From NCBI GenBank assembly GCA_003116975.1, contig BGKB01000027.1, positions 494,636 through 546,329 of the forward strand: 51,694 nucleotides of DNA, in the 5' to 3' direction. The position numbers were made by a program, and so were the translations under genes. This document shows, in pieces, positions 1 to 10,026 of this stretch. The first letter of the stretch is position 1; each line of letters begins with the position of its first letter. The notes beneath the pieces were generated by a model. The model saw nothing but the letters and a program-made list of their open reading frames with translations, was not told where the DNA came from and searched no databases. Origin of the DNA: Aurantiochytrium sp. KH105. Taxonomy: Eukaryota > Sar > Bigyra > Thraustochytrida > Thraustochytriidae.

Positions 1-351
1 GGTTGTCGGGCAACCAAGCCTTGGGATGAGTACTTGGTGCACACGAATGAGTCAACGACTCTTGTACAGTGCTGGTTTGCTAGCCTTGTCTGCAGCCAAG
101 ACAGCAATGAGCAATCAATGATCCTATTTGATCGCTTTCCAGCCACCGACGGCAGGCAGGCGCGCGCGTAGGCTCGTGGGCGTCCCCACGGCTCTACGCG
201 CGGCGCTGCCGCCGGTGCTCACGCGCCTTCGCTTAGGCTAGCGAGCACGCAGACGGACAATCAGAAGAGAGACGTGAAAGATGTCTTGTATTTTGAGTTA
301 GAGGTAAGGAATCAATCCAGACCAGCCATCTCGCGTGCGAGGCTGCAAAAT
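1..351. other. Gene-free left edge
   Basis: I see no coding region or RNA gene here. The short open frames have no recognisable domain and mostly run through the neighbouring tandem repeat. The stretch is GC-rich and contains a CGCGCG tract near position 160. Confidence 0.5.
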
Positions 352-436
352 GGGTTGCAGCAAGCTGGGTTGCGGCAAGCTGCGTTGCGGCAAGCTGGGT
401 TGCGGCAAACTGCGTTGCGGCAAACTGCGTTGCAGT
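352..436. repeat. 15-bp tandem repeat, about 5-6 units
   Basis: Imperfect head-to-tail copies of a 15-base unit of the type GGGTTGCGGCAAGCT, alternating GGGTTG and GCGTTG starts. Because 15 is a multiple of 3, both strands stay open across it and give false repetitive peptides (a Cys-Gly-Lys pattern on +, Ala-Ala-Thr-Gln on -). I treat those as artefacts. Confidence 0.85.
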
Positions 437-439
437 GTG

Positions 440-800
440 GCGCGGCATGACTCTGATAAAAGTCTCACTATTTTCATTATAGTATACTCTATTTTTATCA
501 CAAAATATATACTAACAAAGTCTTGTTTTCTTGTATTGCTCAAAATAAATCGAGAAACAAGCAAAAAAAGGTTTTTGTACCAATTTATAAATCATATTTT
601 TGTATATATTCAACATAATTTAATTTATTGACTTAATTTGTACTTTCAAAGAATTAATTTTGGCCATATTTTCAATTTATTTTTGAGAGAATGAAAACAA
701 CTCTCATGACTATTTAGAGAATTACGCCTTCAAAAATGATGTTGGAAAGATGTTTGTAGTATGAAAAGCTGAAATTTGGTGTCATAAATATAGAGGGGGA
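440..800. other. AT-rich block without genes
   Basis: About 360 bases dominated by A and T, in sharp contrast to the GC-rich surroundings. No convincing open frame or RNA gene is visible. It could be an organelle-derived insertion, an old mobile-element remnant or a structural region; the sequence does not decide between these. Confidence 0.5.
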
Positions 801-2155
801 GTTTTATTCAGATCTGACATCTATTTGACCGCTGATAAGCTTTGGGCGCGTGTGAGTCTGCTGCACGGGCGCTGCACGGGCGCTTCACGCGAAGTCGTCT
901 CAGAATCTGAATTTGACAGCTTGGAGTCTAAAAAATCAATGAACTTAACGATTCTGCAGCGCTCTTGAGTAGAGTCTCGAATAAGGCTGGTCTGCTTTTT
1001 ATTTGAGGTATTTGAGACCGAAAACCGCCTGGCGAAGTTTTGTATCAATTTCGATCGATTGCCTTTGATGATCTGGAGAAGAAGTCGACTGCAGGCACAC
1101 TTGTGCGTTTAAGAGAGCGTTTGTATATTGATGGGACACCTTAATTTCTCGCTAGACCTCATTCTTGATGCTATTCGACGTCTTTGGACTACTTTAAAGC
1201 TCGTTCGTAATGAATAATGAATGCATCGTTCCTTGCGACGAGGAGCGAAAGGAAGCAAGCAAGCATTACTCTTCTGGGAAACGGAGGGATCGTAAGCAAA
1301 CAGCAGCGCCAGACAAGTCGTGAGATCAATTTGGCAGTCATGGGTAGTTAGTCTCTTGTAGGCCCGGCGCGCCAACATCGTTTCTATCCAGAGAGCCACG
1401 GCTGGCTCATGCGACAATAAGGAAATTCGAAGAGCGCTCGCTGCGTGAAGTAGGCTTAGTATGGCCGAGAGATTGATGGTAATCGAGTTCTTCCCTTCGT
1501 CTTCTGGACGAAGCTTTTCAAAAAGGTGGCGAGAACATCGAACTCCATCAGCAAATCAGCTTTTGTCTTACCAGACCCGAAATTGCCCTTGCGATCTTAA
1601 TGTGTACGTAGTCCTTTCAATGAGCAATCCATTTGCCCTTCGCAATTTGAAAACACAATCAAACCGATGAAGTTCTTCATGGATCAGCCTATCCGTGCGT
1701 CATGCTTAGATGCGATTGTATTTCCAAGCAGATGTTCTCTGCAAGCTCGTGCTTTCATCAGAACAGCCGGGAGGATGGTGGTGCGATTGACAGTCCTCTA
1801 TCCACAAAATCATCGTAACAGCGTCTCATGCAAAGTTTCACGACAAACGTTACGTATCATGTTGCTACGAACAGCAAGATTCCCGCATGATTGGCTTCAA
1901 TAATGGAAGGAAAAGATCTTGTTTGTGGTGCTCTTAACAAAAATGGGACTTTTCTTTCTTCCATCCGAAAAAGATCTCTCGAACCATGTTCTTCAAGAAT
2001 GCATACACCTTCAACTAGCGCACATGTGAGAATGGAGAGAAAAAGTCGAATATTTGAGTAAGAAGAGAGTGTGTCCGTCTGTCTACAGTAATTCTTTGTA
2101 CTTCAAAGTTAAATGCTTCCTATCTTGTCAATCGCTGCTCTCTTCGTCAGCGTTT
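801..2155. other. Intergenic region, nothing recognised
   Basis: Several open frames of about 60-100 codons exist on both strands but none has a recognisable domain or a sensible composition. The right part is the 3' flank of the minus-strand YIF1 gene. Confidence 0.5.
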
Positions 2156-3175
2156 TCACACATCGGCTTCATCATCTGCATACTCATCATCTGCTCCAAA
2201 TGCAGGCATGGAAGGAAATCCAGGAAAAGTGGTTTCGCCAAGGTCGCGAGTGAAACCGAGAAAGAAGATTGTCAAGAATTGCAGCGCTGCGCAAGCCACG
2301 AGAAAGTAGAGACGGCGCTTGTGGCCTGTGTCCTCGTACGCTGGGGCAGGAACGGCTTGCTCCATGGTCCGGTACACAAAAAATGCCATGCAAAGACAGA
2401 GGTAGAACATGACGACGTTGTAGACAGTACGTCCCAGGGAAATGCCGATAAAGAGGTTGAGTGCCACGAGGACGTATTTGTACCCGGCAAAGGCGACCAT
2501 ATCAAGCAGTGCAGGCTTGACATCAGCGCCCCCTGGGAGCGAGTAAAGGCTTCCTTTCATGGCCCCAATCTCTACCATGAGCACTAGTGTGCACGTACTA
2601 AAGGTGTTTTGGAGCACGTCCGGATTGAAGGACTTGGTGGTGCCCTTGAGCAGGCCAATAAAGAGAATGTAGGTAATGGAGGCCATTGTCGGGAGGTAGA
2701 GGTCTGGTGCGTTGACGTCGCCGATGGGGGGCGCGAAATCAATCGTGCGTGGCGCAGAAGGATCGTTGTTCATGGATTCGTCGTTGAAGCGAATGCGGGC
2801 CCACTGGCGGTGACGCCAGGGAAAGATGAGCAGACCGAGTTTGCGAATGACGTAACGATTGTCTACGTGGAAGTAATACCGTAGCGAGTTCCAAAAGGAG
2901 CTCGCGCCGGGCATGTACTTGTTTGTGAGCTGGGCCTGCATCTGCAGAAAGTTCTCTTTGGCGACGGACTGCAGCATTGGGTTTTCGGCAAGGTTGGCCA
3001 TGTTCTGAAAGCCAGCCATGTTTGGCATGCCCGATTGCTGCTGCTGGCCATAGCCTCCGGCGTCGCCGCCGTGGCTGCTGCCTGGAGGAGGTGGGTACAT
3101 GGTGCTTCTCCTCTCCTCTTGCTGTTGCTGCTGCTGTTGCTGCAGGTGGTCGTTCGTGTTGTCTGGCTCCTTCAC
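2156..3175 (-). CDS. YIF1: YIF1-family ER/Golgi membrane trafficking protein
   Basis: A 339-residue protein. Family knowledge: YIF1 pairs with YIP1 in the early secretory pathway, in COPII vesicle and Golgi membranes, and acts with Rab GTPases. Seen here: a low-complexity cytosolic N-terminus with a Gln run (residues about 12-20) and Pro/Gly-rich stretch, a conserved block around residues 85-125 with YFHVDNRYVIRKLGLLIFPW, then five hydrophobic segments at about 159-178, 191-214, 223-248, 250-271 and 288-312. This is the YIF1 architecture and the length fits the family. The start at 3175 is the first Met; a second Met before a PPPP stretch (about residue 26) is an alternative. No intron is needed. 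The acidic C-terminal tail after the last membrane segment is unusual. Confidence 0.88.
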   Translation of the reverse strand: MKEPDNTNDHLQQQQQQQQEERRSTMYPPPPGSSHGGDAGGYGQQQQSGMPNMAGFQNMANLAENPMLQSVAKENFLQMQAQLTNKYMPGASSFWNSLRYYFHVDNRYVIRKLGLLIFPWRHRQWARIRFNDESMNNDPSAPRTIDFAPPIGDVNAPDLYLPTMASITYILFIGLLKGTTKSFNPDVLQNTFSTCTLVLMVEIGAMKGSLYSLPGGADVKPALLDMVAFAGYKYVLVALNLFIGISLGRTVYNVVMFYLCLCMAFFVYRTMEQAVPAPAYEDTGHKRRLYFLVACAALQFLTIFFLGFTRDLGETTFPGFPSMPAFGADDEYADDEADV

Positions 3176-4621
3176 GCCCGCACGCTGTAAAGGGGCGGAG
3201 GAGAAGTGACTTGCACGCTGCGGTGCGGTGCGGCGCGACGCTGTGTCTTACTTGCTGCGCGTCGTTGGGTCCGGCGCGCGGGGCGGGCGGGCAGGCGAGC
3301 AAGCACAGCCTGGCAGCACCGGCGGGATGCGAGCGACACTCACCACTGTCAAGCCAAGTCAGTCAGTCAGTCAGTCAGTCAGTTGTCGTAGCCAGCCCGA
3401 GCGCCGTCGTCGCTTCGTTCTTGGCGTACAACGCTGCGTCGCGGCGGCGCAGCTCTCTCGAGCAGCTTGCTCGAGTTGTTCTTTCTCTGCTGTCTCCCGG
3501 CTGATGATGCGCGTCGCGCGGCACAGCTAGCTCGACAAAAACTCGAGGCACCCAAAACGGTGCGCATTCTGGAGCCTCCAAAAAGGGTTGCCCTCGTTCC
3601 TCAGGTTCATACCCAGATCGATCGACAACTTCTGAGCGCCTGTCTCTCAGGCTGCCTGCTTGCTTGCCTGCCGGGCAGCCAGGGCGTGGCGCGCGGCGGA
3701 CGGACGGACGGACCGGTCACTGCCGGTGCGAGATGGGCTAGGCCTAAGAGCGAGGCGACGGGGCATGCCGGGCATCAGCAGCGATGGCATGCATGCATAC
3801 TCTGCTCTGCTCTGCTCTGCTGTGCTCGGCCAGCCGGGCGGGCTGCTATCCTAACTAGCCTACAGAGAAGGTGAGCTAGCCACGCTCGCCACGCCAGTCC
3901 GCCCGACCCAGACGGCTTGGCTTGGCTTGGCTTGGCTCGGCTGGCTTGCTTGCCTGCCTGCTTGCTTGCCTGCTCGCTTGCTTGCCGGGGCGCGAGGGAG
4001 GGGTCGAGGGAGGCGCGCAGCGGAGAGCGCGCTTGCTCGGCCCGCGCTGCGCTGCGCTGCGCTGCGCTGCGCTGCGCTGCGCTGCGCTGCGCTGCGCTGC
4101 GCATGCATCTAGCCCAGCTGCTGGTCCTCGAGTTCCTCCCTCGCCTCTCTCTCTCTGCCTAGCCTAGGTAGGCGAACGCACTCTTGTGACTCACGACAGC
4201 AGACCTGGAACTGCTAGACAGAGAGCAGCAGAGCAAGCAGAGTACGTCCAGGCGACCTCGCGCGCGGCAGCCGCAAGGGAGACCGCGAGGCGGGAAGGGG
4301 TGGCGCGCTGTCGGGACGAAGGAAGGAGCAGGGACACCCGTCGGCCGCCTGTTTGGGCCGAGGCGCTCGTGATGAGAGAGACCAAGTCCAATCGAAGGGT
4401 CGGGACGACCTGGTCTTGGCGGTATCGAATCAACACCGCTGTGCTCTTGTCCGTCAGATGACCGGCAGGATGCATGACAACGCGATATGTGCCGCGGCGC
4501 ACGCGCGCTTTCTCTCTCTCTCTCTCTCTCTCTCTGTGCGTCCCACCCGCGTAAGGCTTGACGACTGACGGACGCAATTCGATCTCGCAGGATTCGTTGA
4601 AAGAAAAAACAAGGAAAGACC
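3176..4621. other. Divergent intergenic region between YIF1 and SOD
   Basis: Holds the upstream regions of both flanking genes. It is filled with simple repeats: a GTCA run near 3355-3382, CTTGG and CTTGCCTG runs near 3655-3985, a pentamer array at 4044-4102 and a TC run at 4511-4534. The open frames in it are low-complexity shadows. No promoter motif could be assigned. Confidence 0.6.
4044..4102. repeat. Pentanucleotide microsatellite (GCGCT/GCTGC)n
   Basis: About 11 to 12 near-perfect copies of a five-base unit. It lies in the upstream region shared by two divergent genes. Confidence 0.9.
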
Positions 4622-5095
4622 ATGAGCGGTCGCGCCGTTTGCGTGCTTCGGAGCGGAGATGGCGTCGAGGGCACCGTCGAGTTCTCGAGCTCCGGGAGCG
4701 CGACCCGTGTGACTGGCACGATCAGCGGACTCAAGCCTGGCAATCACGGGTTCCACATCCATATGTGGGGCGACCTTTCGAACGGATGCGCCTCCACGGG
4801 CGGGCACTTCAACCCGCATGGAAAGACTCACGGCGGGCCGACGTCCGAGGTGCGTCACGCTGGTGACCTGGGCAACATCGTTGCTGACGAGAGCGGCAAG
4901 GCTGTGGTGGACATTACAGACAAGCAAATCCCGCTTGAAGGCCCGCAGTCCATTATTGGCCGTGCCGTGGTCGTCCATGCTGGCGAGGATGACCTCGGCC
5001 AGGGCAACAACGACGAGTCCCTCAAGACAGGCAACGCTGGTGGCCGTGTCGCATGTGGCGTTGTCGCCATGGCGCCGCAGCCAGCGTCCATGTAA
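4622..5095 (+). CDS. SOD1: Cu/Zn superoxide dismutase, cytosolic type
   Basis: A 157-residue enzyme converting superoxide to oxygen and hydrogen peroxide. All metal ligands are visible: copper His45 and His47 (GFHIH), bridging His62, zinc His70 and His79 with Asp82, and copper His119 in the [10 protein letters not shown] signature. Arg142, which guides the substrate, and the disulfide pair Cys56/Cys145 are present. The protein starts directly with the mature fold (MSGRAVCVL), with no signal peptide or organelle presequence, so a cytosolic location is inferred. Length is typical. No intron is visible. The usual acidic residue after the second copper His is replaced by Met-Trp, a small deviation outside the ligand set. 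Confidence 0.97.
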   Translation: MSGRAVCVLRSGDGVEGTVEFSSSGSATRVTGTISGLKPGNHGFHIHMWGDLSNGCASTGGHFNPHGKTHGGPTSEVRHAGDLGNIVADESGKAVVDITDKQIPLEGPQSIIGRAVVVHAGEDDLGQGNNDESLKTGNAGGRVACGVVAMAPQPASM

Positions 5096-5519
5096 ACGCT
5101 GCGATGCAGTATCATTCTTATAGGTTTGAGGTGTTTGCACATTCGCATGCGAGGGGAAGGACGCGATGCGCAAATGCTTCAAAACCCGGCTTTTTGTAAA
5201 AGCAAGAAAACATCATTTTCACCCTCAGCAATTCATTATGGCAGTAGGTGGTAGTATACAGGAAAGCCGGCACATTCGGTTTGAAAATTCTGGGACGTCC
5301 CTTGATTTCTTTTATTATTTCCTCCAAACTTGTGTTCTTACGATGCAAGAAGAAAACAATTTGCGGCTTTTCTGCTTGCCGGAAAGGACGTGAACAAGGT
5401 TAGGAAGAGGGGAAAGGTAATGGAAAGCGAAAAGAGAAGAATCGTGATGATGCGTAAATGCCTCCTCTCCAACTTGAAGTGGGCGTAAAGAAGAATCGGG
5501 AAAAAAAGAAGGAAAAATG
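5096..5519. other. Intergenic region 3' of SOD
   Basis: No gene recognised. It contains the 3' flank of SOD and, at its right edge, the downstream side of the minus-strand tRNA-His pair. Confidence 0.55.
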
Positions 5520-5528
5520 AAAAAAAAA
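5520..5528 (-). terminator. RNA polymerase III terminator for tRNA-His pair
   Basis: Nine consecutive A on the plus strand give a T9 run on the minus strand, beginning 2 bases after the 3' end of the downstream tRNA-His gene. No run of four T is present between the two tRNA genes, so this may terminate both. Confidence 0.8.
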
Positions 5529-5530
5529 CT

Positions 5531-5601
5531 TGCCTCCGGGCGGAATCGAACCACCGTCGTCACGGCCACAACGTGACGTTCTACCATTGAACTACGGAAG
5601 C
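5531..5601 (-). tRNA. trnH(GTG): tRNA-His (anticodon GTG), copy 1
   Basis: A 71-nt cloverleaf on the minus strand. Acceptor GCTTCCG pairs with CGGAGGC, the D stem is GTTC/GAAC, the anticodon stem TCACG/CGTGA encloses loop TTGTGGC with anticodon GTG, and the T arm GGTGG-TTCGATT-CCGCC is intact. The discriminator base is A, as in eukaryotic cytosolic tRNA-His. No intron and no encoded CCA. It is identical in sequence to copy 2. Confidence 0.97.
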
Positions 5602-5634
5602 GAAAGCTTGAGAGAAAGAAAGAATGAGTCAACC

Positions 5635-5705
5635 TGCCTCCGGGCGGAATCGAACCACCGTCGTCACGGCCACAACGTGACGTTCTACCATTGAACTACG
5701 GAAGC
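5635..5705 (-). tRNA. trnH(GTG): tRNA-His (anticodon GTG), copy 2
   Basis: Identical to the copy at 5531-5601 and in the same orientation, 33 nt upstream of it. The spacer lacks a TTTT run on the transcribed strand, so a dicistronic precursor is plausible. No intron. Confidence 0.97.
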
Positions 5706-6326
5706 GGGGGAATTCGACTCATTCCTTGCTGAGCAAAGTCGGGGTTGCAGTCATTTATAAACTAAGATAGAAGGATTTAGCTGTCTTGTCTTGTTGCTCT
5801 GACTTCAAACTGGATATCGAAGCTGCGCTGCGCTGTGTCTGTGCTGCAAAGTGTTCTCAGCTCTTCAAAGTAGAACGCCTTTTCTTTCGCATGATATTAC
5901 TGCGAAAATAAATGGAAACATGGTGTTCCTGGATTGGCAATGAGTCCGTATTGCTTCGAGTGGTCGATTGCTCGGGGGGTTATTTCTTGAGGTATCGAAT
6001 CGGCCACCTCGAAAGCTAACGCAGAGCTTTGTGCAAAGTATGATTCGCGCTGCTTTCCTGTCCGTAATAGCAGAAGTGGTAACATCGAGACGTGCTCACT
6101 TTGTCAACAATCCCTCTCGCCATTCTCAAGTACAAGCGTGCATGTATCGATAATTCGTGTATCAGAGGGTGCGCGTCGTTCTCTGCAAACTCGGTTTCAT
6201 CGTTAACAACGTGGCAAGTGGCATGGACTGCCGAGATGCCCCCCCCCCCCTCCTTTTTCCGATCCCGAGACCCATTTTTTGTAAAAAGAAAATAAAGCAA
6301 GGCAACGACATCCAAGAATGTCTAAG
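5706..6326. other. Intergenic region, no gene recognised
   Basis: Short low-quality open frames only. A run of 12 C lies at 6239-6250. The right side borders copy A of the dispersed repeat. Confidence 0.5.
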
Positions 6327-6770
6327 ATTATTGATCCACAATAATGAAGTGGACATTCCCATAGACCTGATGCCAGGCGATTAACTGCTATAAGAGAGGT
6401 AGACACCCGACGACAAACGCCGGAAGGACACGACGCAAGAACAAGACGTCGCGCGTGCACAACACGCCGGGTGCATTCGGTGTGTACATCCAAAATAGAC
6501 ATAGACCTACATAGCAGAAATGGACCAGGGTCATGACCCTGGGACCACTGAGCCGAACAGACCTGGCAGCGACCAAACGTCGATGCCAGAAGCCGGCAGA
6601 ACCGAAACCCACCAGAATATTGAACTACACCAAAGCTTTCTCCGAGCAGCAGCGTGAGAAGCAATCAAACTACCTTTCGTGCAAGCCACGGAACGGAATT
6701 TTTTTTAAGTTTATTGAAATCAGCTTCTTCTTTCTAATCTTTCAGACCTCTGAGGAATCTCCGTCATCAA
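6327..6770. repeat. Dispersed repeat, copy A (about 440 bp)
   Basis: Closely matches 29335-29797 over its whole length with scattered substitutions and small indels. It begins near an inverted motif, ATTATTG-ATCCA-CAATAAT, contains a palindromic CCAGGGTCATGACCCTGG, and ends with a hairpin-forming segment TTCGTG...CACGGAA followed by a pyrimidine-rich stretch ending in TTTCAG. No recognisable coding domain; open frames in the two copies are not preserved end to end. Likely a non-autonomous mobile element or a piece of a larger one. Confidence 0.85.
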
Positions 6771-6818
6771 AAGATATATCTCTCTCTACTAGGGGTACCT
6801 ATACCTCATCTCGTTCGC

Positions 6819-9326
6819 CTAAAAATCATCAAAAGCGTGGGCGATCTCTGGAGTCTGGGGCTTGAAGAGTGTGTGGGGCTCGCGAGACTCCGTAAAAGCA
6901 TCCGTGTCAAAGTACGAAGTGTCGCTTGCTGACTTGACGTTGGGCTTCCAGGGCGGAGGAATGGTCTGCTGACGGAGATTTGTAAAGTCAATGTCCTGGA
7001 AAAAGAGACGTGCAGGGTCATCTCCATCCTTGAGATTGATGAGCGGTGCGCGGTCATGCGGGTTGGCCTCCCAGAGACGGAGCAAAGTAGTCCGCATAAA
7101 GTAAGCCTCATCCTGAGACTCGTTGGCAAAGGCGCGCTGCAACAGGCGCCAATCAACGCAATCGGGGCCATGAATGATGCGCTTAAAGACGACCATCTGG
7201 TTCGCCTCGCCCGAAGGGTCAGCAAAAGGCGAGAATTGCGTTAGCATTTCAAACATGAGGACACCCAGCGCCCAGCAGTCGACAGTGTGATTATGGCCCT
7301 TGCGCATGACCGCCTCTGGGGCAAGGTAGTCCGGGGTCCCGCAGAGCGTGTTAGACATGGTTCCGGGCTCGATCCGCTTCGCGAATCCAAAGTCGATGAT
7401 CTTGACATATCCTTCGCTGGAGATGATGAGATTCTCGAGCTTGAGGTCGCGGTAGGCGATGAATTTGCGATGCAAATACGAGAGACCCTCAAGGATGCAA
7501 GAAGCATAGAATTTGACGCTGCGGGGAGGAAGACCCCCCTTGCTATCGATGACTTGCGAAAAGAGCTCTCCACCTTGGACCAGCTCGAGAAGCATGTAGA
7601 TGTGGTTTGGTGTCTGAAAGGTTCGGATGAGCGACAGGATAAAGGGGTGCGAGGACTGCTGGAGGATGGACCGTTCGTTGTTGACATGCATGACCTGGTT
7701 GCGGTCTACAAGGTCCTGTTTATTCATGGTCTTGAGTGCAAAGGCCTGGGAATCAGTGCCCTTGATCGTGGCGACACGCACGACCGAGAAAGCTCCCTCG
7801 CCAATGACGTGCTGAACTTTGAGGCACGAGAGTGCATTCATTTTAGAAGCGAGGTCGTTGCGACTGCTGCGGCAAATTGCCTCGTGATTGTCTTGCTTTT
7901 TCATTTCAGCCTTGTGCGTCAAATCCTTGTAGACACGCGTCGTGCCACTGACAATTTGTACAAATGCGCTGCGCGTGAGGGTGAGACAGACAGTTCGTTC
8001 TGCTGCAATCACGGTGGCGGTGCGGGGCTCGTTGCTAATGAGAGCCATTTCGCCAAACCACTGCGCCTTGTGCATGGTCGTCACCTTTTTCTGCGTTGGG
8101 CCGGGGAGCGGCGGGGCTATCGGAAGAAGATCTTCAGAGTCTTCGGCGTCATCAGAACTGTTCTGTTCGTCATTCTCGTCTTCGTCCTCATGGTCATTGT
8201 TGCTGGACACAGAGCTGATGGACGGTCTCCGTCTCGTCTTGGACACCACCTCACTGACGAACTTGGCGCGATTGATGAGAGCGCCGACGTCGTTCGATGG
8301 AATGGGGCCATTGAGGGTCGGATCGATCTCCTTGAGCTCTTCGTCGACACGCACGGGGGCCTCGGCGGCGACGGTGACAAAGACGTCAGCCGACCCTTCA
8401 GCAATTACATAAAAGCTATCGTTGACACCTGTGATGAGACATTCTCCTTCGCTACAGATGGCAGTCCCGGCGTCGAAAATCTCCTCTTGCATGGTCGACG
8501 CGAGTCGGCGGACCTTGTCTTCCGGGAATTCTTTGAACTCGGGAATGGATCTGAGGATGTCGGCGCGCTTTTCGAGTTTTTCCTCCATGAATGTTCCTTC
8601 CATCTTGCGTAGGACCTCTCGTTTGAGGCACCAGATTCTCGTCCCGGGCAGGTGCGCGGTCACCGTGGCGGCGCGTGGCGAGTCATAGAGGACCGCGAGC
8701 TCGCCAAAGACGCGGCCGGGGCCGAGCCGGTCGACGGCGTCGGGGCCCGTGTTGGAGCTCTTCACGTGGAGCTCGCCTTGTTCGACCACATACATGCTGT
8801 CGCCGACATCGCCCTCGCGGACGATCACTTGGCCTGGCCTTGGCGTGACAAGCGTCATTTCCGCTGCGACGCGCCGGATCTTGCTCGCCTCCGTCCCTGC
8901 AAAGAGGAAGTGCTTGAGCAGGACGTTTTCGATCCCGGTCCACTCGGCTTGGCTGGGCGCGCCGCCAGGCTGCTCGACGGGCTTCCCGGGAGTCGCCTGC
9001 GGCGCTACATCGCGCCGGTCTCGCTCTCGATCTTGCTCTCGTTGCTTCTCTTGCTGCTCTTGCTGCTGCTGCTGCATCTGGCGTGCTTGCTCGCTCGAGG
9101 CGGGGCTCCTGGTCGCGGCCATGGCGGCTTTGCCTCCCCGTCTGCCGACCTCCTCGTCCTCGGGGTGCCTCTGCACCTTGGCCTCCTGCTCGTGCGCGGC
9201 GTCGGAGCCTCCGCGGGCGCGCCCGGGCACGCTCTTCGCCTTGGCGTTCGCCTGCTCGCCTGCTGCGCCGGCGGCGTGCGCGGGGCTTGGCGGATTGTAG
9301 CGCGCCTTGTACCGCGAGAACTGCAT
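6819..9326 (-). CDS. Cyclic-nucleotide-dependent protein kinase (PKG/PKA-like, fused)
   Basis: An 835-residue AGC-family serine/threonine kinase with its cyclic-nucleotide sensors on the same chain, as in PKG. A disordered Gln/Arg-rich N-terminus (1-130) is followed by cNMP-binding domain 1 (about 134-245; phosphate-binding cassette FGELAVLYDSPRAATV) and domain 2 (about 256-465; FGEMALISNEPRTATV). Domain 2 carries an insert of roughly 95 residues (about 320-415) with RRRPSI (365-370) and an acidic run. The kinase (about 502-778) has G-loop GEGAFSVV, Lys532, YRDLKLEN with Asp627, DFG 645-647 and APE 669-671, so it should be active. The last residues FDDF resemble the FxxF end of PKA catalytic subunits. 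Whether it prefers cGMP or cAMP cannot be read from the cassettes with certainty. The start is the first Met of the frame. Confidence 0.9.
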   Translation of the reverse strand: MQFSRYKARYNPPSPAHAAGAAGEQANAKAKSVPGRARGGSDAAHEQEAKVQRHPEDEEVGRRGGKAAMAATRSPASSEQARQMQQQQQEQQEKQREQDRERDRRDVAPQATPGKPVEQPGGAPSQAEWTGIENVLLKHFLFAGTEASKIRRVAAEMTLVTPRPGQVIVREGDVGDSMYVVEQGELHVKSSNTGPDAVDRLGPGRVFGELAVLYDSPRAATVTAHLPGTRIWCLKREVLRKMEGTFMEEKLEKRADILRSIPEFKEFPEDKVRRLASTMQEEIFDAGTAICSEGECLITGVNDSFYVIAEGSADVFVTVAAEAPVRVDEELKEIDPTLNGPIPSNDVGALINRAKFVSEVVSKTRRRPSISSVSSNNDHEDEDENDEQNSSDDAEDSEDLLPIAPPLPGPTQKKVTTMHKAQWFGEMALISNEPRTATVIAAERTVCLTLTRSAFVQIVSGTTRVYKDLTHKAEMKKQDNHEAICRSSRNDLASKMNALSCLKVQHVIGEGAFSVVRVATIKGTDSQAFALKTMNKQDLVDRNQVMHVNNERSILQQSSHPFILSLIRTFQTPNHIYMLLELVQGGELFSQVIDSKGGLPPRSVKFYASCILEGLSYLHRKFIAYRDLKLENLIISSEGYVKIIDFGFAKRIEPGTMSNTLCGTPDYLAPEAVMRKGHNHTVDCWALGVLMFEMLTQFSPFADPSGEANQMVVFKRIIHGPDCVDWRLLQRAFANESQDEAYFMRTTLLRLWEANPHDRAPLINLKDGDDPARLFFQDIDFTNLRQQTIPPPWKPNVKSASDTSYFDTDAFTESREPHTLFKPQTPEIAHAFDDF

Positions 9327-9991
9327 CCGCCTTCTCCTCTCCTTCTTCTTCTGTCTGCTCTTCGCTCTTGTCTCTCTCTCTCTCCGTCTAAAGCTCTGTC
9401 AGGCGGTCTGTCTGTCTGTCTGTCTGTCTGTGTCTGGGGCGGTCTGCCGGGGTCCTTCCTCCTCGTCTCGCGCAGCACGAGCAGGCGACCTCGCGCGCGC
9501 GGCAGCGGGCCTCGGGCCGGCGTCGACGCCGAGTGCCTGTCTGCGCGGCGGTCTGGGCGCGACCTGGACCGAGTCCGAGCTCCAGACCGAGTCCGCGTCC
9601 GCGTCCGGGTCCGCGACGTTTGCCTGAGTTGAGTCTGCCGCAGCCGCCTGCCTGCCTGCCTGCCTGCCTGCCTTGCCTTCTCTCTCCTCTCCTCGCTCGC
9701 TCGCCTGTTCGCTCGCGGCCGTGCGCGCCTCCGCGGCGGTCTGCGCAGACCGCTCCCGCCGCCTCGCGCTCGCTCGGGTCTGCTGCTGCTCCCCGCTCTC
9801 CTCGCCCGCCTCGCCGCCTCGCCGCCTCGCCGCGCTGCCGCACTGCGCGGAATGGATGCGCGCGATGCAGAGCGCGCGAGAGAGAGATGGACGGATGGAC
9901 GGAGTCCTTCCTCGTCGCGCCCGCGTGGCCTGGACGCGCCTGGCCTCTCTCTCTCTGCTGCTGCCTGCTGCTGCCTGCAGCTGCCTGCTTG

Positions 9992-10026
<35 letters not shown>

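Noticed and set aside
340..436. Possible CRISPR-like array
   Set aside because: Units are 15 bp, directly abutting and without unique spacers, in nuclear eukaryotic DNA. It is an ordinary tandem repeat.
335..631. Cys-rich repeated peptide of 98 residues
   Set aside because: It is produced by the 15-bp tandem repeat and then runs into AT-rich DNA; the opposite strand is equally open. No sign of a real gene.
6203..6664. Similar minus-strand peptides in repeat copies A and B (also 29308-29685)
   Set aside because: The likeness follows from DNA identity of the repeat. Indels shift the frames between copies, and no domain is recognisable.
7287..8612. A 441-codon plus-strand frame
   Set aside because: It is antisense to the cyclic-nucleotide-dependent kinase and shows no domain; explained by codon bias.
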